Assembly (NCBI RefSeq): GCF_036226765.1
Contig: NZ_CP109017.1
Span: 1,054,001-1,118,000, forward strand
From: Streptomyces sp. NBC_00670
GTDB taxonomy: Bacteria > Actinomycetota > Actinomycetes > Streptomycetales > Streptomycetaceae
Direction of reading: 5' to 3'
DNA: 64,000 nucleotides
The first letter of the stretch is position 1, and each line of letters begins with the position of its first letter. The notes under the pieces are model-generated. The model was not told the DNA's origin and did not search any database. It worked only from the letters and a program-made list of their open reading frames with translations. This document shows, piece after piece, positions 1 through 8,225 of this stretch. The position numbers and the translations under genes were made by a program.

Positions 1-833
1 CGCTGGTGTTCTTCGTCGGTTTCGCCGTGATCCCGCTCCTCGGTGTCTTCGCGCTCAGCTTCGCCAACTGGGACGGGATCGGCAGCATCCATCCCTCGGG
101 GCTGACCAACTGGCGCGCGGTGCTCACCAACCCCGGGCTGCCGCACGCCCTCTGGGTCACGTTCCTGGTCATGGCCGTGTCCTGGGCGGTGCAGACGCCG
201 CTGAGCGTGCTGCTCGGCGCGTTCCTGGCCGGCAGTCAGCGCTACCGTGCGGTGCTGGGCGTGGTGTACTTCGTGCCGCTGCTGCTCAGCTCGGCGGCCA
301 TCGCGCTGACGTACAAGGCACTCCTTGACCCCAACTTCGGGATCGGTCACGGGCTGGGGATCGGCTTCCTCAGCCAGGACTGGCTGGGCCGGCCGTGGCT
401 CGCCTTCGGCCTGGTGATCTTCGTCGTCTCCTGGCAGTTCATCCCGTTCCACTCGCTGCTGTACCAGGGCGCGGTCCGGCAGATCCCGCAGTCGCTGTAC
501 GAGGCGGCGCAGCTGGACGGCGCCGGTCGGGTCCGGCAGTTCTTCAGCATCACGCTGCCGCAGCTGAAGTACACCGTCATCACCTCCTCGACGCTCATGG
601 TGGTGGGGTCGCTGACCTTCTTCGACCTGATCTTCATCCTGACCGAGGGCGGTCCCGGGGACGCGACCCGGGTCCTCGCACTGGACATGTACAAACGGGG
701 TTTCCAGGCCAACCTGATGGGACCGGCCAGCGCCATCGCCGTCATCCTCGTCCTGGTGGGCCTGGCCCTCGCCCTGCTGCTGCGCAGGCTCGGGGGCCGG
801 GACGCCGGTGACAGCCAACTCGAGGGGGCCTGA
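1..833 (+). CDS. Sugar ABC transporter permease, MalF/BxlF-type (5' end outside window)
   Basis: Integral membrane subunit of a carbohydrate importer. The reading frame is open to the first base of the window (codons in phase with position 3), so the start lies upstream and only about 276 residues are visible. Several hydrophobic segments are evident, and the cytoplasmic EAA loop that docks on the ATPase is clear (EAAQLDGAGRVRQFFSITLP, encoded near 500-560). The next permease begins 1 base after this stop, so the two form a pair. A GH3 glycosidase follows, which matches the order binding protein-permease-permease-glycosidase of the xylobiose bxlEFGA operon of Streptomyces. The substrate is inferred from that order only; the binding protein and any regulator lie outside the window. 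No ATPase gene is nearby, consistent with a shared MsiK-type ATPase. Confidence 0.9.
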   Translation, partial: LVFFVGFAVIPLLGVFALSFANWDGIGSIHPSGLTNWRAVLTNPGLPHALWVTFLVMAVSWAVQTPLSVLLGAFLAGSQRYRAVLGVVYFVPLLLSSAAIALTYKALLDPNFGIGHGLGIGFLSQDWLGRPWLAFGLVIFVVSWQFIPFHSLLYQGAVRQIPQSLYEAAQLDGAGRVRQFFSITLPQLKYTVITSSTLMVVGSLTFFDLIFILTEGGPGDATRVLALDMYKRGFQANLMGPASAIAVILVLVGLALALLLRRLGGRDAGDSQLEGA

Positions 834-834
834 C

Positions 835-1731
835 GTGACGACCACGCTGACCAAGCCCGAGCGGCCGGAGAAGACCGCGCAGCGCGAGGGGCGCCGCCGC
901 TCCCGTCCGGCGGCCCGCCGGCGCAACTGGGCGGGCGGTCTGGCCGGCTGGCTCTGGTTCCTCATCGTCGCCGTGCCCCTGTACTGGGTGCTCATCACCA
1001 GTCTGAAGGAGAAGAGCGCCTACTACGCGAGCAATCCGATGGTGCCGCCGGGCGACCCCACGCTGGACAACTACCAGATGGTCATCGACTCCGACTTCCC
1101 GTCCTACTTCGTCAACAGTGTCGTGGTCGCCGTCGGCGCGGTGGTACCGGCCGTGGCGGTCTCCTTCATGGCCGCCTACGCGATCGTGCGGGGCTGGCGC
1201 TTCAGGTTTCTGCGGGCCGTCAACGGCCTGTTCCTGATGGGCCTCGCCATTCCGCTGCAGGCGACGGTCATCCCGGTGTACCTGATCATCATCAAGCTGC
1301 ATCTGTACGACAGTCTGCTGGCGCTGATCCTGCCGTCGATCGCCTTCGCCATTCCGCTGTCCGTGCTGGTGCTGTCCACCTTCCTCCGGGACGTGCCCAA
1401 GGAACTCTTCGACTCGATGCGGGTCGACGGGGCCACCGAGTGGACGACCCTGTGGCGGCTGGCGGCGCCGCTCACCCGGCCGGCCCTCACCACCGTGTCC
1501 ATCTACAACGCGCTGACCATCTGGAACGGTTTCCTGCTGCCGCTGATCCTCACCCAGAGCCCGTCGAAGCGGACGCTTCCGCTGGCCCTGTGGTCGTTCC
1601 AGGGCCAGTACGGGGTGAACGTCCCCGCCGTGCTCGCCGCCGTCGTCCTCACGACGGCGCCCATCCTGGCGCTCTACGTCTTCGGGCGCCGGCAGCTGCT
1701 CAGCGGCCTGACGGCCGGATTCGGCCGGTGA
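835..1731 (+). CDS. Sugar ABC transporter permease, MalG/BxlG-type
   Basis: Second membrane subunit of the importer. An in-frame GTG exists at 808, but GTG 835 is preferred because it follows the upstream stop (831-833) by one base and has a GA-rich Shine-Dalgarno stretch (GAGGGGG, 821-827). The product of 298 residues has a basic N-terminus (about residues 10-30), then about six membrane segments and an EAA loop reading DSMRVDGATEWTTLWRLAAP in the C-terminal half. Length and architecture are normal for MalG-family permeases. It is followed after 98 bases by the GH3 gene, so a shared transcript is likely. The transported sugar is not shown by the sequence; xylobiose or another beta-linked disaccharide is an inference from the neighbouring glycosidase. 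Confidence 0.92.
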   Translation: MTTTLTKPERPEKTAQREGRRRSRPAARRRNWAGGLAGWLWFLIVAVPLYWVLITSLKEKSAYYASNPMVPPGDPTLDNYQMVIDSDFPSYFVNSVVVAVGAVVPAVAVSFMAAYAIVRGWRFRFLRAVNGLFLMGLAIPLQATVIPVYLIIIKLHLYDSLLALILPSIAFAIPLSVLVLSTFLRDVPKELFDSMRVDGATEWTTLWRLAAPLTRPALTTVSIYNALTIWNGFLLPLILTQSPSKRTLPLALWSFQGQYGVNVPAVLAAVVLTTAPILALYVFGRRQLLSGLTAGFGR

Positions 1732-1829
1732 CCGGCCGCTGGAGACCATGAGGCCGGGCACCGGCCCGCCGGAACCTCGAGGCCCGTGACCCGCCCGCTG
1801 GAAGCCCTGACGTCGTCCGTGGAAGGAAA

Positions 1830-4217
1830 GTGACCGTCAACGTGGCCGTGGAGCCCCTGCCCGCGATACCCCTCTGGAACGACCCCACCGTCCCCGTCAG
1901 CGCCAGGGTCGACGCCCTGATCGCCGCGATGACCCTCCAGGAGAAGACCGCCCAGCTGTACGGGGTATGGGTCGGCGCCTCCGACGAGGGCGGCGAAGTG
2001 GCCCCCCACCAGCACGACATGGAGGATCCCGTCGATCTCGACGCGCTCCTGCCCGCCGGACTGGGCCAGTTGACCCGGCCCTTCGGCTCCCGCCCCGTGG
2101 ATCCCGCCCTGGGCGCCCTGTCCCTGGCCCGCACCCAGCAGCGCATCGCCGCCACGAACCGCTTCGGCATCCCCGCCCTCGCCCACGACGAGTGCCTCGC
2201 CGGCTTCGCCGCCTGGGGGGCGACCGCCTACCCGGTGCCGTTGTCCTGGGGCGCCACCTTCGACCCGGACCTGGTGCGGGAGATGGCCGCCGCCATCGGC
2301 CGGGACATGCGTGCGGTCGGCGTCCACCAGGGCCTCGCGCCCGTCCTGGACGTGGTGCGCGACGCCCGCTGGGGCCGGGTGGAGGAGACCATCGGCGAGG
2401 ACCCCTACCTCGTCGGCACCGTCGCCACCGCCTACGTCCAGGGCCTGGAGTCCGCCGGCATCGTCGCGACCCTCAAGCACTTCGCCGGGTACTCCGCCTC
2501 CCGCGCCGGACGCAATCTCGCCCCCGTCTCCATGGGCCCGCGCGAACGCGCCGACGTCCTGCTGCCGCCCTTCGAGATGGCGATCCGGGAAGGCGGCGCC
2601 CGGTCGGTGATGAACGCCTACACCGACACCGACGGCCTGCCCTCCGCCGCCGACGAGGATCTGCTCACCGGACTGCTGCGGGACACCTGGGGCTTCGACG
2701 GCACCGTCGTCGCCGACTACTTCGCCATCGCCTTCCTCAAGACCCTGCACGGCATGGCGGCCGACTGGGCGGACGCCGCCGGTACGGCGCTGCGGGCCGG
2801 CGTCGACGTCGAACTGCCCAACGTCAAGACGTACGGCGCACCCCTGACCGAGGCCGTCGCCGACGGCCGCATACCGGAGGAACTGGTCGACCGCGCGGTG
2901 CGGCGGGTGCTCACCCAGAAGGCGGAGCTCGGTCTGCTCGACGCGGACTGGGACCCCGTGCCGGCCGCGCTCGACGGACCGGACCTCAAGGACCCGGACC
3001 CGGCAGCGCTGCGCGGCCGGATCGACCTGGACGGTCCGGACAACCGCGCGCTGGCCCGCACGATCGCCGAGGAGGCGGTCGTCCTGCTGAGCAACGACGG
3101 CACCCTGCCGCTGGCCGGGCCGCGCCGGATCGCCCTGCTCGGGCCCAACGCCGACGAGCCCGTCGCCGTGCTGGGCTGCTACTCCTTCCCCCAGCACATC
3201 GGCGTCCGCCATCCCGGGACCCCGCTCGGCATCGAACTGCCCACGCTGCGCGACACGCTCGCCGCCGAGTTCCCCGACGCGGAGATCACTCTCGCCCGCG
3301 GCACCGGGATCGACGACGGGGATCTCTCCGGCATCGAGGAGGCCGCCCGGGCCGCGCGCGAGGCCGACGTCGCCGTGGTGGTGCTCGGCGACCGTGCCGG
3401 GCTCTTCGGGCGGGGCACCAGCGGCGAGGGGTGCGACGTCGGTTCGCTGGCGCTGCCGGGCGCGCAGCAGCGGCTGCTCGACACCCTGCTCGACGGGGAG
3501 ACGCCCGTGGTCACCGTGCTGCTCGCGGGGCGGCCGTACGCGCTGGGCCGCGCCGTGGCGGAGTCCGCCGCGCTCGTGCAGTCCTTCTTCCCGGGCGAGG
3601 AGGGCACGCACGCGCTCGCCGGGGTGCTCAGCGGCCGCGTCAACCCCTCCGGGCGGCTCCCGGTCGGGGTGCCGCGCGATGCGGGCTCCCAGCCGGCCAC
3701 GTACCTGGGGGCGCCGCTCGCGCATGTCAGCGGCGTGTCCAGCATCGACCCGACGCCCGCGTTCGCCTTCGGACACGGTCTGTCCTACACACGGTTCGAC
3801 TGGACGGACCTGGCCGTGGACAGCCGTGAAGCCCCGACGGACGGCGAGTTCGCCCTCGCCCTCACCGTGCGCAACACCGGCGGGCGGTCCGGGACGGAGG
3901 TCGTCCAGCTCTATCTGCACGACCCGGTCGCCTCCGTGGTCCAGCCGGTGCAGCGGCTCGTCGCCTACGCCCGCGTGGCACTGGAGCCGGGCGAGGCGCG
4001 GCGGGTGCGGGTCACCGTCCCGGCCGACCTCGCCTCCTTCACCGGGCGCGACGGCCGGCGCGTCGTCGAACCGGGCGAGCTGGAGCTGCGGCTGGCCGCG
4101 TCCAGCGCCGATCCGCGCCTGACGGCGACGCTCACGCTGACCGGGGCCGAGCGCCCCGTGGACCACACGCGGCGTCTGCACGCCACGGTGACGCAGGAGC
4201 CGGTCGCCAAGGAGTGA
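1830..4217 (+). CDS. GH3 beta-glycosidase (BxlA-type beta-xylosidase/beta-glucosidase)
   Basis: Cytoplasmic exo-glycosidase of 795 residues with no signal peptide. The N-terminal TIM barrel carries the GH3 substrate-binding signature (KHFAGYSASRAGRN) and the nucleophile motif TVVADYF, with Asp296 as the predicted catalytic nucleophile. The alpha/beta sandwich follows (IALLGPNADEP, about residue 432), then a C-terminal fibronectin-III-like domain (about 665-795). GTG 1830 lies directly behind GGAAGGAAA (1821-1829); GTG 1842, four codons in, has better spacing and is an equal candidate. Together with the two upstream permeases this fits intracellular hydrolysis of imported xylobiose or cellobiose. 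Residues separating xylosidase from glucosidase activity cannot be judged by eye. The neighbouring sugar-acid dehydratases make a pentose substrate the better guess. Confidence 0.9.
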   Translation: MTVNVAVEPLPAIPLWNDPTVPVSARVDALIAAMTLQEKTAQLYGVWVGASDEGGEVAPHQHDMEDPVDLDALLPAGLGQLTRPFGSRPVDPALGALSLARTQQRIAATNRFGIPALAHDECLAGFAAWGATAYPVPLSWGATFDPDLVREMAAAIGRDMRAVGVHQGLAPVLDVVRDARWGRVEETIGEDPYLVGTVATAYVQGLESAGIVATLKHFAGYSASRAGRNLAPVSMGPRERADVLLPPFEMAIREGGARSVMNAYTDTDGLPSAADEDLLTGLLRDTWGFDGTVVADYFAIAFLKTLHGMAADWADAAGTALRAGVDVELPNVKTYGAPLTEAVADGRIPEELVDRAVRRVLTQKAELGLLDADWDPVPAALDGPDLKDPDPAALRGRIDLDGPDNRALARTIAEEAVVLLSNDGTLPLAGPRRIALLGPNADEPVAVLGCYSFPQHIGVRHPGTPLGIELPTLRDTLAAEFPDAEITLARGTGIDDGDLSGIEEAARAAREADVAVVVLGDRAGLFGRGTSGEGCDVGSLALPGAQQRLLDTLLDGETPVVTVLLAGRPYALGRAVAESAALVQSFFPGEEGTHALAGVLSGRVNPSGRLPVGVPRDAGSQPATYLGAPLAHVSGVSSIDPTPAFAFGHGLSYTRFDWTDLAVDSREAPTDGEFALALTVRNTGGRSGTEVVQLYLHDPVASVVQPVQRLVAYARVALEPGEARRVRVTVPADLASFTGRDGRRVVEPGELELRLAASSADPRLTATLTLTGAERPVDHTRRLHATVTQEPVAKE

Positions 4218-4244
4218 CGCGGGCTCCCGCCGCCTGGGAACAGG

Positions 4245-5432
4245 TCACAGCAGGCCGCGCCGGGCGAGGTTGCGCAGCAGCGCGCCCACGCCGAACGTCC
4301 ACGGCGCGGCCTGTTCGCTGGTCACGACGGTGTTGACCAGGGCGCCGAGCCGCGGGCTGGAGATCCGCACGAGGTCGCCGTACTCGTGGGTGAAGCCCGC
4401 GCCGGGCGCGTGCCGGTCCTCGGTGGGCGCGAACAGGGTTCCGGTGAACAGCGCGAAGCCGTCCGGGTACTGGTGGTGCGGGCCGTACGTGGCGGCCACC
4501 AGATCCGCCACGTCGCGGCTGATCTCGCGCAGGGAGCTGCTGCCGTGCAGGACGTAGCCGTCCGTGCCGTCGACGCGCAGGTCGATGTCGAGCCCGCGGA
4601 CGGTGTCGAGGCCGAAGTCCTCGTCGAGGAGGCGGACGAACGGGCCGATCGCGCAGGAGGCGTTGTTGTCCTTGGCGCGGCCCAGCAGCAGGGCGCTGCG
4701 TCCCTCGATGTCGCGGAGGTTGACGTCGTTGCCGAGGGTGGCGCCGCGTGTCCGGCCGCGGGAGTCCACGACGAGGACGAGTTCGGGTTCGGGGTTGTTC
4801 CACACCGAGGCGCCGAGCACTCCGATCTCGGCGCCGGTGCCGACGGCGGACAGGACGGGGGCCTTGGTGAAGACCTCCGGGTCCGGTCCGATGCCGACCT
4901 CCAGGTACTGCGACCACAGTCCTTCGGCGACGAGCAGTTCTCTGGCCCTGGCCGCCTCGGGCGAGCCGGGGCGGATGCCGTCGAGGGCGCCGCCCACCAC
5001 CTGCTGGACGCGGTCGCGTACCCGTGCGGCCCGTGCCGGGTCGCCGCCGGCGCGCTCCTCGATGACGCGCTCCAGCAGACTCCGGGCGAAGGTGACGCCC
5101 GCGGCCTTGATGACCTGGAGGTCGACGGGGGCGAGCAGGTGGGGCAGGTCACGGCGGCCGACGGGCGTGTCGAGGAGTGCGTCCAGGCGCCAGACCCGTC
5201 CGCCGTCGGCCTCGCGGACGAGGGCGGCCGCGTCGTCGCGTTCCATGAGGTCGGAGACGGTGGGTGCGAGGGCCGTCAGGTCGACGACGTGCTCGCCGCG
5301 GACCGCGGCGACGCACGGTCCGTCGCGCTCCGGGTCGTGGACGCGGGCGACGAGGGCGGCCCGGTCGGCGTCCTCGGGCAGGACGGAACCGGCGGTGAGG
5401 ACCGGTCGGGGGCGCGCTGCTGCCGGTTCCAC
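4245..5432 (-). CDS. Fumarylacetoacetase-fold dehydratase/hydrolase, XylX-like (2-keto-3-deoxy-pentonate dehydratase candidate)
   Basis: A 395-residue FAH-superfamily enzyme. The C-terminal metal-binding core is recognisable: EPELVLVVDSRGRTRGATLG, then GNDVNLRDIEGRSALLLGRA and KDNNASCAIGPF. Its length equals that of Caulobacter XylX, which dehydrates 2-keto-3-deoxy-D-xylonate to 2-oxoglutarate semialdehyde. It lies 75 bases downstream of an IlvD/Edd dehydratase on the same strand, the same pairing as XylD-XylX or the arabinonate pathway. GTG 5432 is preceded by AGGAG. The gene converges on the GH3 gene with only 27 bases between stops. The exact substrate (xylonate- or arabinonate-derived) is not decidable here. 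A sugar dehydrogenase and a dedicated 2-oxoglutarate semialdehyde dehydrogenase are not adjacent. Confidence 0.8.
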   Translation of the reverse strand: MEPAAARPRPVLTAGSVLPEDADRAALVARVHDPERDGPCVAAVRGEHVVDLTALAPTVSDLMERDDAAALVREADGGRVWRLDALLDTPVGRRDLPHLLAPVDLQVIKAAGVTFARSLLERVIEERAGGDPARAARVRDRVQQVVGGALDGIRPGSPEAARARELLVAEGLWSQYLEVGIGPDPEVFTKAPVLSAVGTGAEIGVLGASVWNNPEPELVLVVDSRGRTRGATLGNDVNLRDIEGRSALLLGRAKDNNASCAIGPFVRLLDEDFGLDTVRGLDIDLRVDGTDGYVLHGSSSLREISRDVADLVAATYGPHHQYPDGFALFTGTLFAPTEDRHAPGAGFTHEYGDLVRISSPRLGALVNTVVTSEQAAPWTFGVGALLRNLARRGLL

Positions 5433-5507
5433 GATCGATGCTCTCCTGGGGTCGGAAGGTAGGGGTTCAGTGGAAGTCGCGAACTCTCCTCGAGCCGAGG
5501 GGCCCGC

Positions 5508-7244
5508 TCAGTGGGAGTCGCGCGGCACCTCGTGTCCCCGGCTGCCGCGCAGGAAGTCGAAGTCGGCGCCCCGGTGCGCCTGTTCCACGTGCTGGGTGTA
5601 GAGCCAGGTGTAGCCGCCGGTGTACCGCTCGGCGGGCGCCCGCCATTCCTGCCGGCGGCGCGCGAGTTCGGCGTCGTCCACGTCCAGGCGCAGGGTGCGG
5701 TTCGGGACGTCGAGGACGACGAGGTCCCCGTCGCGCACCAGGGCGAGGGGTCCGCCGACGGCGGCCTCGGGCGCCACGTGCAGGACGACCGTCCCGTACC
5801 CGGTGCCGCTCATCCGGCCGTCGCAGACGCGCACCATGTCGGTGACGCCGGCCTTGAGCAGCTTGGCGGGCAGGGGCACGTTGGAGACCTCGGGCATGCC
5901 GGGGTAGCCCTTGGGGCCGGCGTTGCGGATGACGAGGACGGTGTTCTCGTCGACGTCGAGGTCGGGGTCGTCGGCCACCTCGTGGTAGGCCTCGGGCGAG
6001 TCGAAGACGCGGGCGGGGCCGCGGTGGGTGAGCAGGTGCGGCGAGGCGGCGGACTGCTTGAGCACGGCGCCGTCGGGGCAGAGGTTGCCGCGGAGGACGG
6101 CGATGCCGGTGCCGGCGGGCTGGAAGGGGGCGTCTAGGGGGGTGATGACGTCGGAGTCGACGCACTCGGCGCCCTCGTTGTTCTCGGCGAGGGTGCGTCC
6201 GGTGACGGTGAGCGCTTCGCCGTGCAGCAGCTCGCCGCCGAGCAGTTCGGCCAGCACGGCGGGCAGGCCGCCCGCGTAGCAGAAGTCCTCCATGAGGTAC
6301 GTGCCGCTGGGCATCAGGTTGACCAGGGTGGGCACCGCGCGGACCAGTTCGTCGAAGTCCCGCAGGTCAAGCTCGACGCCGACGCGTCCGGCGAGGGCGG
6401 TGAGGTGGATGAGGGCGTTGGTGGAGCCGCCGATGGCCGCGTTGACGCGGATGGCGTTCTCGAACGCCTCCCGGGTCAGGATGTGCGAGGGGCGCAGTTC
6501 CTCCTCGACCATCGCCACGATGCGCCGCCCGGCCGCCTGTGCGGTCTCCATCCGCCGGGAGTCGACGGCGGGCCAGGCCGCCGAGCCCGGCAGCTGCATG
6601 CCGAGCGCCTCGGCCATGCAGGCCATCGTGGAGGCGGTGCCCATCGTCATGCAGTGGCCGCGGGAGCGGGCCATGCACCCTTCGGCGAAGAAGCACTCCT
6701 CCTCGGTCATGCGGCCGGTCTTCAGGTCCTCCTCGAACTTCCAGACGTGAGTGCCGGATCCCACGTCCTGGCCCCGGTACTTGCCGTTGAGCATCGGTCC
6801 GCCGGTGACCATGACGGCGGGCAGGTCGACGCTGGCGGCGCCCATGAGCATGGCGGGGGTCGTCTTGTCGCAGCCGGACAGGAGCACGACGCCGTCGAGC
6901 GGGTTGGCCCGGATCAGCTCCTCGACCTCCATGGCCATGAGGTTGCGGTACAGCATGGCGGTGGGGCGCATCAGGGTCTCGCCGGTGGCCATGGTGGGGA
7001 ACATCAGCGGCAGTCCGCCCGCCTGCCACACGCCCCGCTTGACGGCTTCGGCGACGTCGGTCAGGTGGGTGTTGCAGGGGGCGAGTTCGGAGGCGCTGGT
7101 GGCGATGCCGATGACGGGGCGCCCGTCGAACACCTCGTGTCCGAGCCCCTGGTTGCGCATCCAGGAGCGGTACAGCATGCCGCTGCGGCCCCGTGCGCCG
7201 AACCAGGCCTGGCTGCGGCGGCTCTTCTCCCGACCGTCGGTCAT
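5508..7244 (-). CDS. IlvD/Edd-family sugar-acid dehydratase (XylD/arabonate dehydratase type)
   Basis: About 578 residues, normal for the branch that dehydrates pentonates rather than dihydroxy-acid or phosphogluconate. The iron-sulfur ligands of the family are present: Cys in SELAPCNTHL, Cys in LSGCDKTTP and Cys in ARSRGHCMTMG. ATG 7244 is chosen over GTG 7250 because GGGAG sits at good distance from it (seven bases). The gene is read divergently from a FadR/GntR regulator, with an AT-rich palindrome between them, and is followed by the XylX-like gene. This supports a regulated two-step conversion of a pentonate to a semialdehyde. Known: such enzymes need an Fe-S cluster and Mg2+. Inferred: xylonate or arabonate as substrate, from the adjoining GH3 operon. 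Confidence 0.88.
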   Translation of the reverse strand: MTDGREKSRRSQAWFGARGRSGMLYRSWMRNQGLGHEVFDGRPVIGIATSASELAPCNTHLTDVAEAVKRGVWQAGGLPLMFPTMATGETLMRPTAMLYRNLMAMEVEELIRANPLDGVVLLSGCDKTTPAMLMGAASVDLPAVMVTGGPMLNGKYRGQDVGSGTHVWKFEEDLKTGRMTEEECFFAEGCMARSRGHCMTMGTASTMACMAEALGMQLPGSAAWPAVDSRRMETAQAAGRRIVAMVEEELRPSHILTREAFENAIRVNAAIGGSTNALIHLTALAGRVGVELDLRDFDELVRAVPTLVNLMPSGTYLMEDFCYAGGLPAVLAELLGGELLHGEALTVTGRTLAENNEGAECVDSDVITPLDAPFQPAGTGIAVLRGNLCPDGAVLKQSAASPHLLTHRGPARVFDSPEAYHEVADDPDLDVDENTVLVIRNAGPKGYPGMPEVSNVPLPAKLLKAGVTDMVRVCDGRMSGTGYGTVVLHVAPEAAVGGPLALVRDGDLVVLDVPNRTLRLDVDDAELARRRQEWRAPAERYTGGYTWLYTQHVEQAHRGADFDFLRGSRGHEVPRDSH

Positions 7245-7328
7245 GTGCACACTCCCGTGGCTGTGGCGTCGTCCGCTGCGCGAAGGGGCGTTGCCGGGCG
7301 GTGGCCCGGAGGCCGTACCCTGTCAGGC

Positions 7329-7343
7329 AATCATTAAATGATT
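7329..7343. promoter_or_regulatory. AT-rich perfect palindrome, candidate GntR operator
   Basis: AATCATT-A-AATGATT is a perfect 7+1+7 inverted repeat in DNA that is otherwise over 70% GC. It lies between the divergent dehydratase gene (start 7244) and the FadR/GntR gene (start 7350 or 7377). This is the expected place for an autoregulatory operator controlling both genes. Binding by the adjacent regulator is inferred. Confidence 0.6.
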
Positions 7344-7349
7344 CGATGA

Positions 7350-8102
7350 ATGGCGTCCAGGGGGCGAGCGGAGATCGTGGTCGAATTCCTGACCATGCAC
7401 CAGCGCGTGGTCGACGAGCTCGGGCGGCGCATCGCGGGCGGCGAGTGGGAGCCGGGCGGGCCGTTGCCGGTCGAGGACGTGCTCGCGGCGGAGATCGGCG
7501 TCAGCCGGGGGGTGTTGCGGGAGGCGGTCAAGGCGCTGGTGGCCAAGGGGATGCTGCGCGTCCGGCCGCGCACCGGCACGCGGGTGCTGCCGCCGGAGCA
7601 GTGGAACCATCTGGACCGTGACGTGCTGCGCTGGCAGCAGGCCGGGGACGCGGCGGCGCTGCTGCGCGACACGGGGGAACTGCGCCGGATCGTCGAGCCC
7701 GCGGCGGCCCGGCTCGCCGCGGAGCGGGCCGGGCCCGGGGAGGTGCGGGTCCTGTACGACTGCCTGGCGGCCATGGAGGCCGCGGCGGCGGCACCCGGCC
7801 GCCGCGGCTATGTCGAGGCCGACACCGCCTTCCACCGGGCCCTGCTCGACGCCGGCGGCAACCGTCTGCTCGGCTCGCTGGGCCGAGCCGTCGACATCGC
7901 CCTCGAGCACAGCTTCCACGTCAGCACCCGGACGCCGGGCGCGGTGGAGGCCTCGCTGCCGCGGCACCGCGCCGTCGTGCGGGCCGTCGAGGCCCGCGAT
8001 CCGGACGCCGCGGCGGCCGCCGTGCTGGCGATCATCGAGGCCGCCGACCAGGAGATCGCCCGGTCGCCGGGCAGGCCGGGCCCGCCCGGCGACACCGTGT
8101 GA
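7350..8102 (+). CDS. FadR-subfamily GntR transcriptional regulator
   Basis: Sugar-acid-responsive type regulator of 250 residues or slightly less. The N-terminal winged helix reads RIAGGEWEPGGPLPVEDVLA then GVSRGVLREAVKALVAKGML, the classic GntR recognition region. The C-terminal part is an all-helical FCD ligand-binding domain with the acidic and histidine residues that usually hold a metal and an organic acid (EADTAFHRALLDAGGN, and LPRHRAVVRAVEARD). ATG 7350 has no ribosome site; GTG 7377, preceded by GGAG, would remove nine residues and is equally plausible. It is divergent from the dehydratase pair, so repression relieved by a keto-acid or pentonate is the likely mode. A strong hairpin follows the stop. 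Confidence 0.88.
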   Translation: MASRGRAEIVVEFLTMHQRVVDELGRRIAGGEWEPGGPLPVEDVLAAEIGVSRGVLREAVKALVAKGMLRVRPRTGTRVLPPEQWNHLDRDVLRWQQAGDAAALLRDTGELRRIVEPAAARLAAERAGPGEVRVLYDCLAAMEAAAAAPGRRGYVEADTAFHRALLDAGGNRLLGSLGRAVDIALEHSFHVSTRTPGAVEASLPRHRAVVRAVEARDPDAAAAAVLAIIEAADQEIARSPGRPGPPGDTV

Positions 8103-8134
8103 CCCGGGAGCTCGGCGCGGAGCCGGCTCCCGGG
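8103..8134 (+). terminator. Long hairpin after the GntR gene
   Basis: CCCGGGAGC pairs with GCTCCCGGG (8103-8111 with 8126-8134), and an inner CGGC/GCCG pair closes the loop. It starts at the base after the stop codon. There is no T-run, as is usual for streptomycete terminators. The convergent GH13 gene ends about 90 bases further on. Confidence 0.7.
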
Positions 8135-8225
8135 CTGTGCCCGGATCGTTTCACCGGGGCCCACGGCATACGCAGACGGTCCGGGCCTCGACAGCGGGCG
8201 GCTCCGGCCTCGCAACGCGGGCGGC

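Noticed and set aside
1674..4181. Long open frame (835 codons) on the strand opposite the GH3 gene
   Set aside because: It is an antisense shadow of a high-GC gene: Arg/Gly/Pro-rich, no motif, and the opposite strand encodes a complete GH3 protein.
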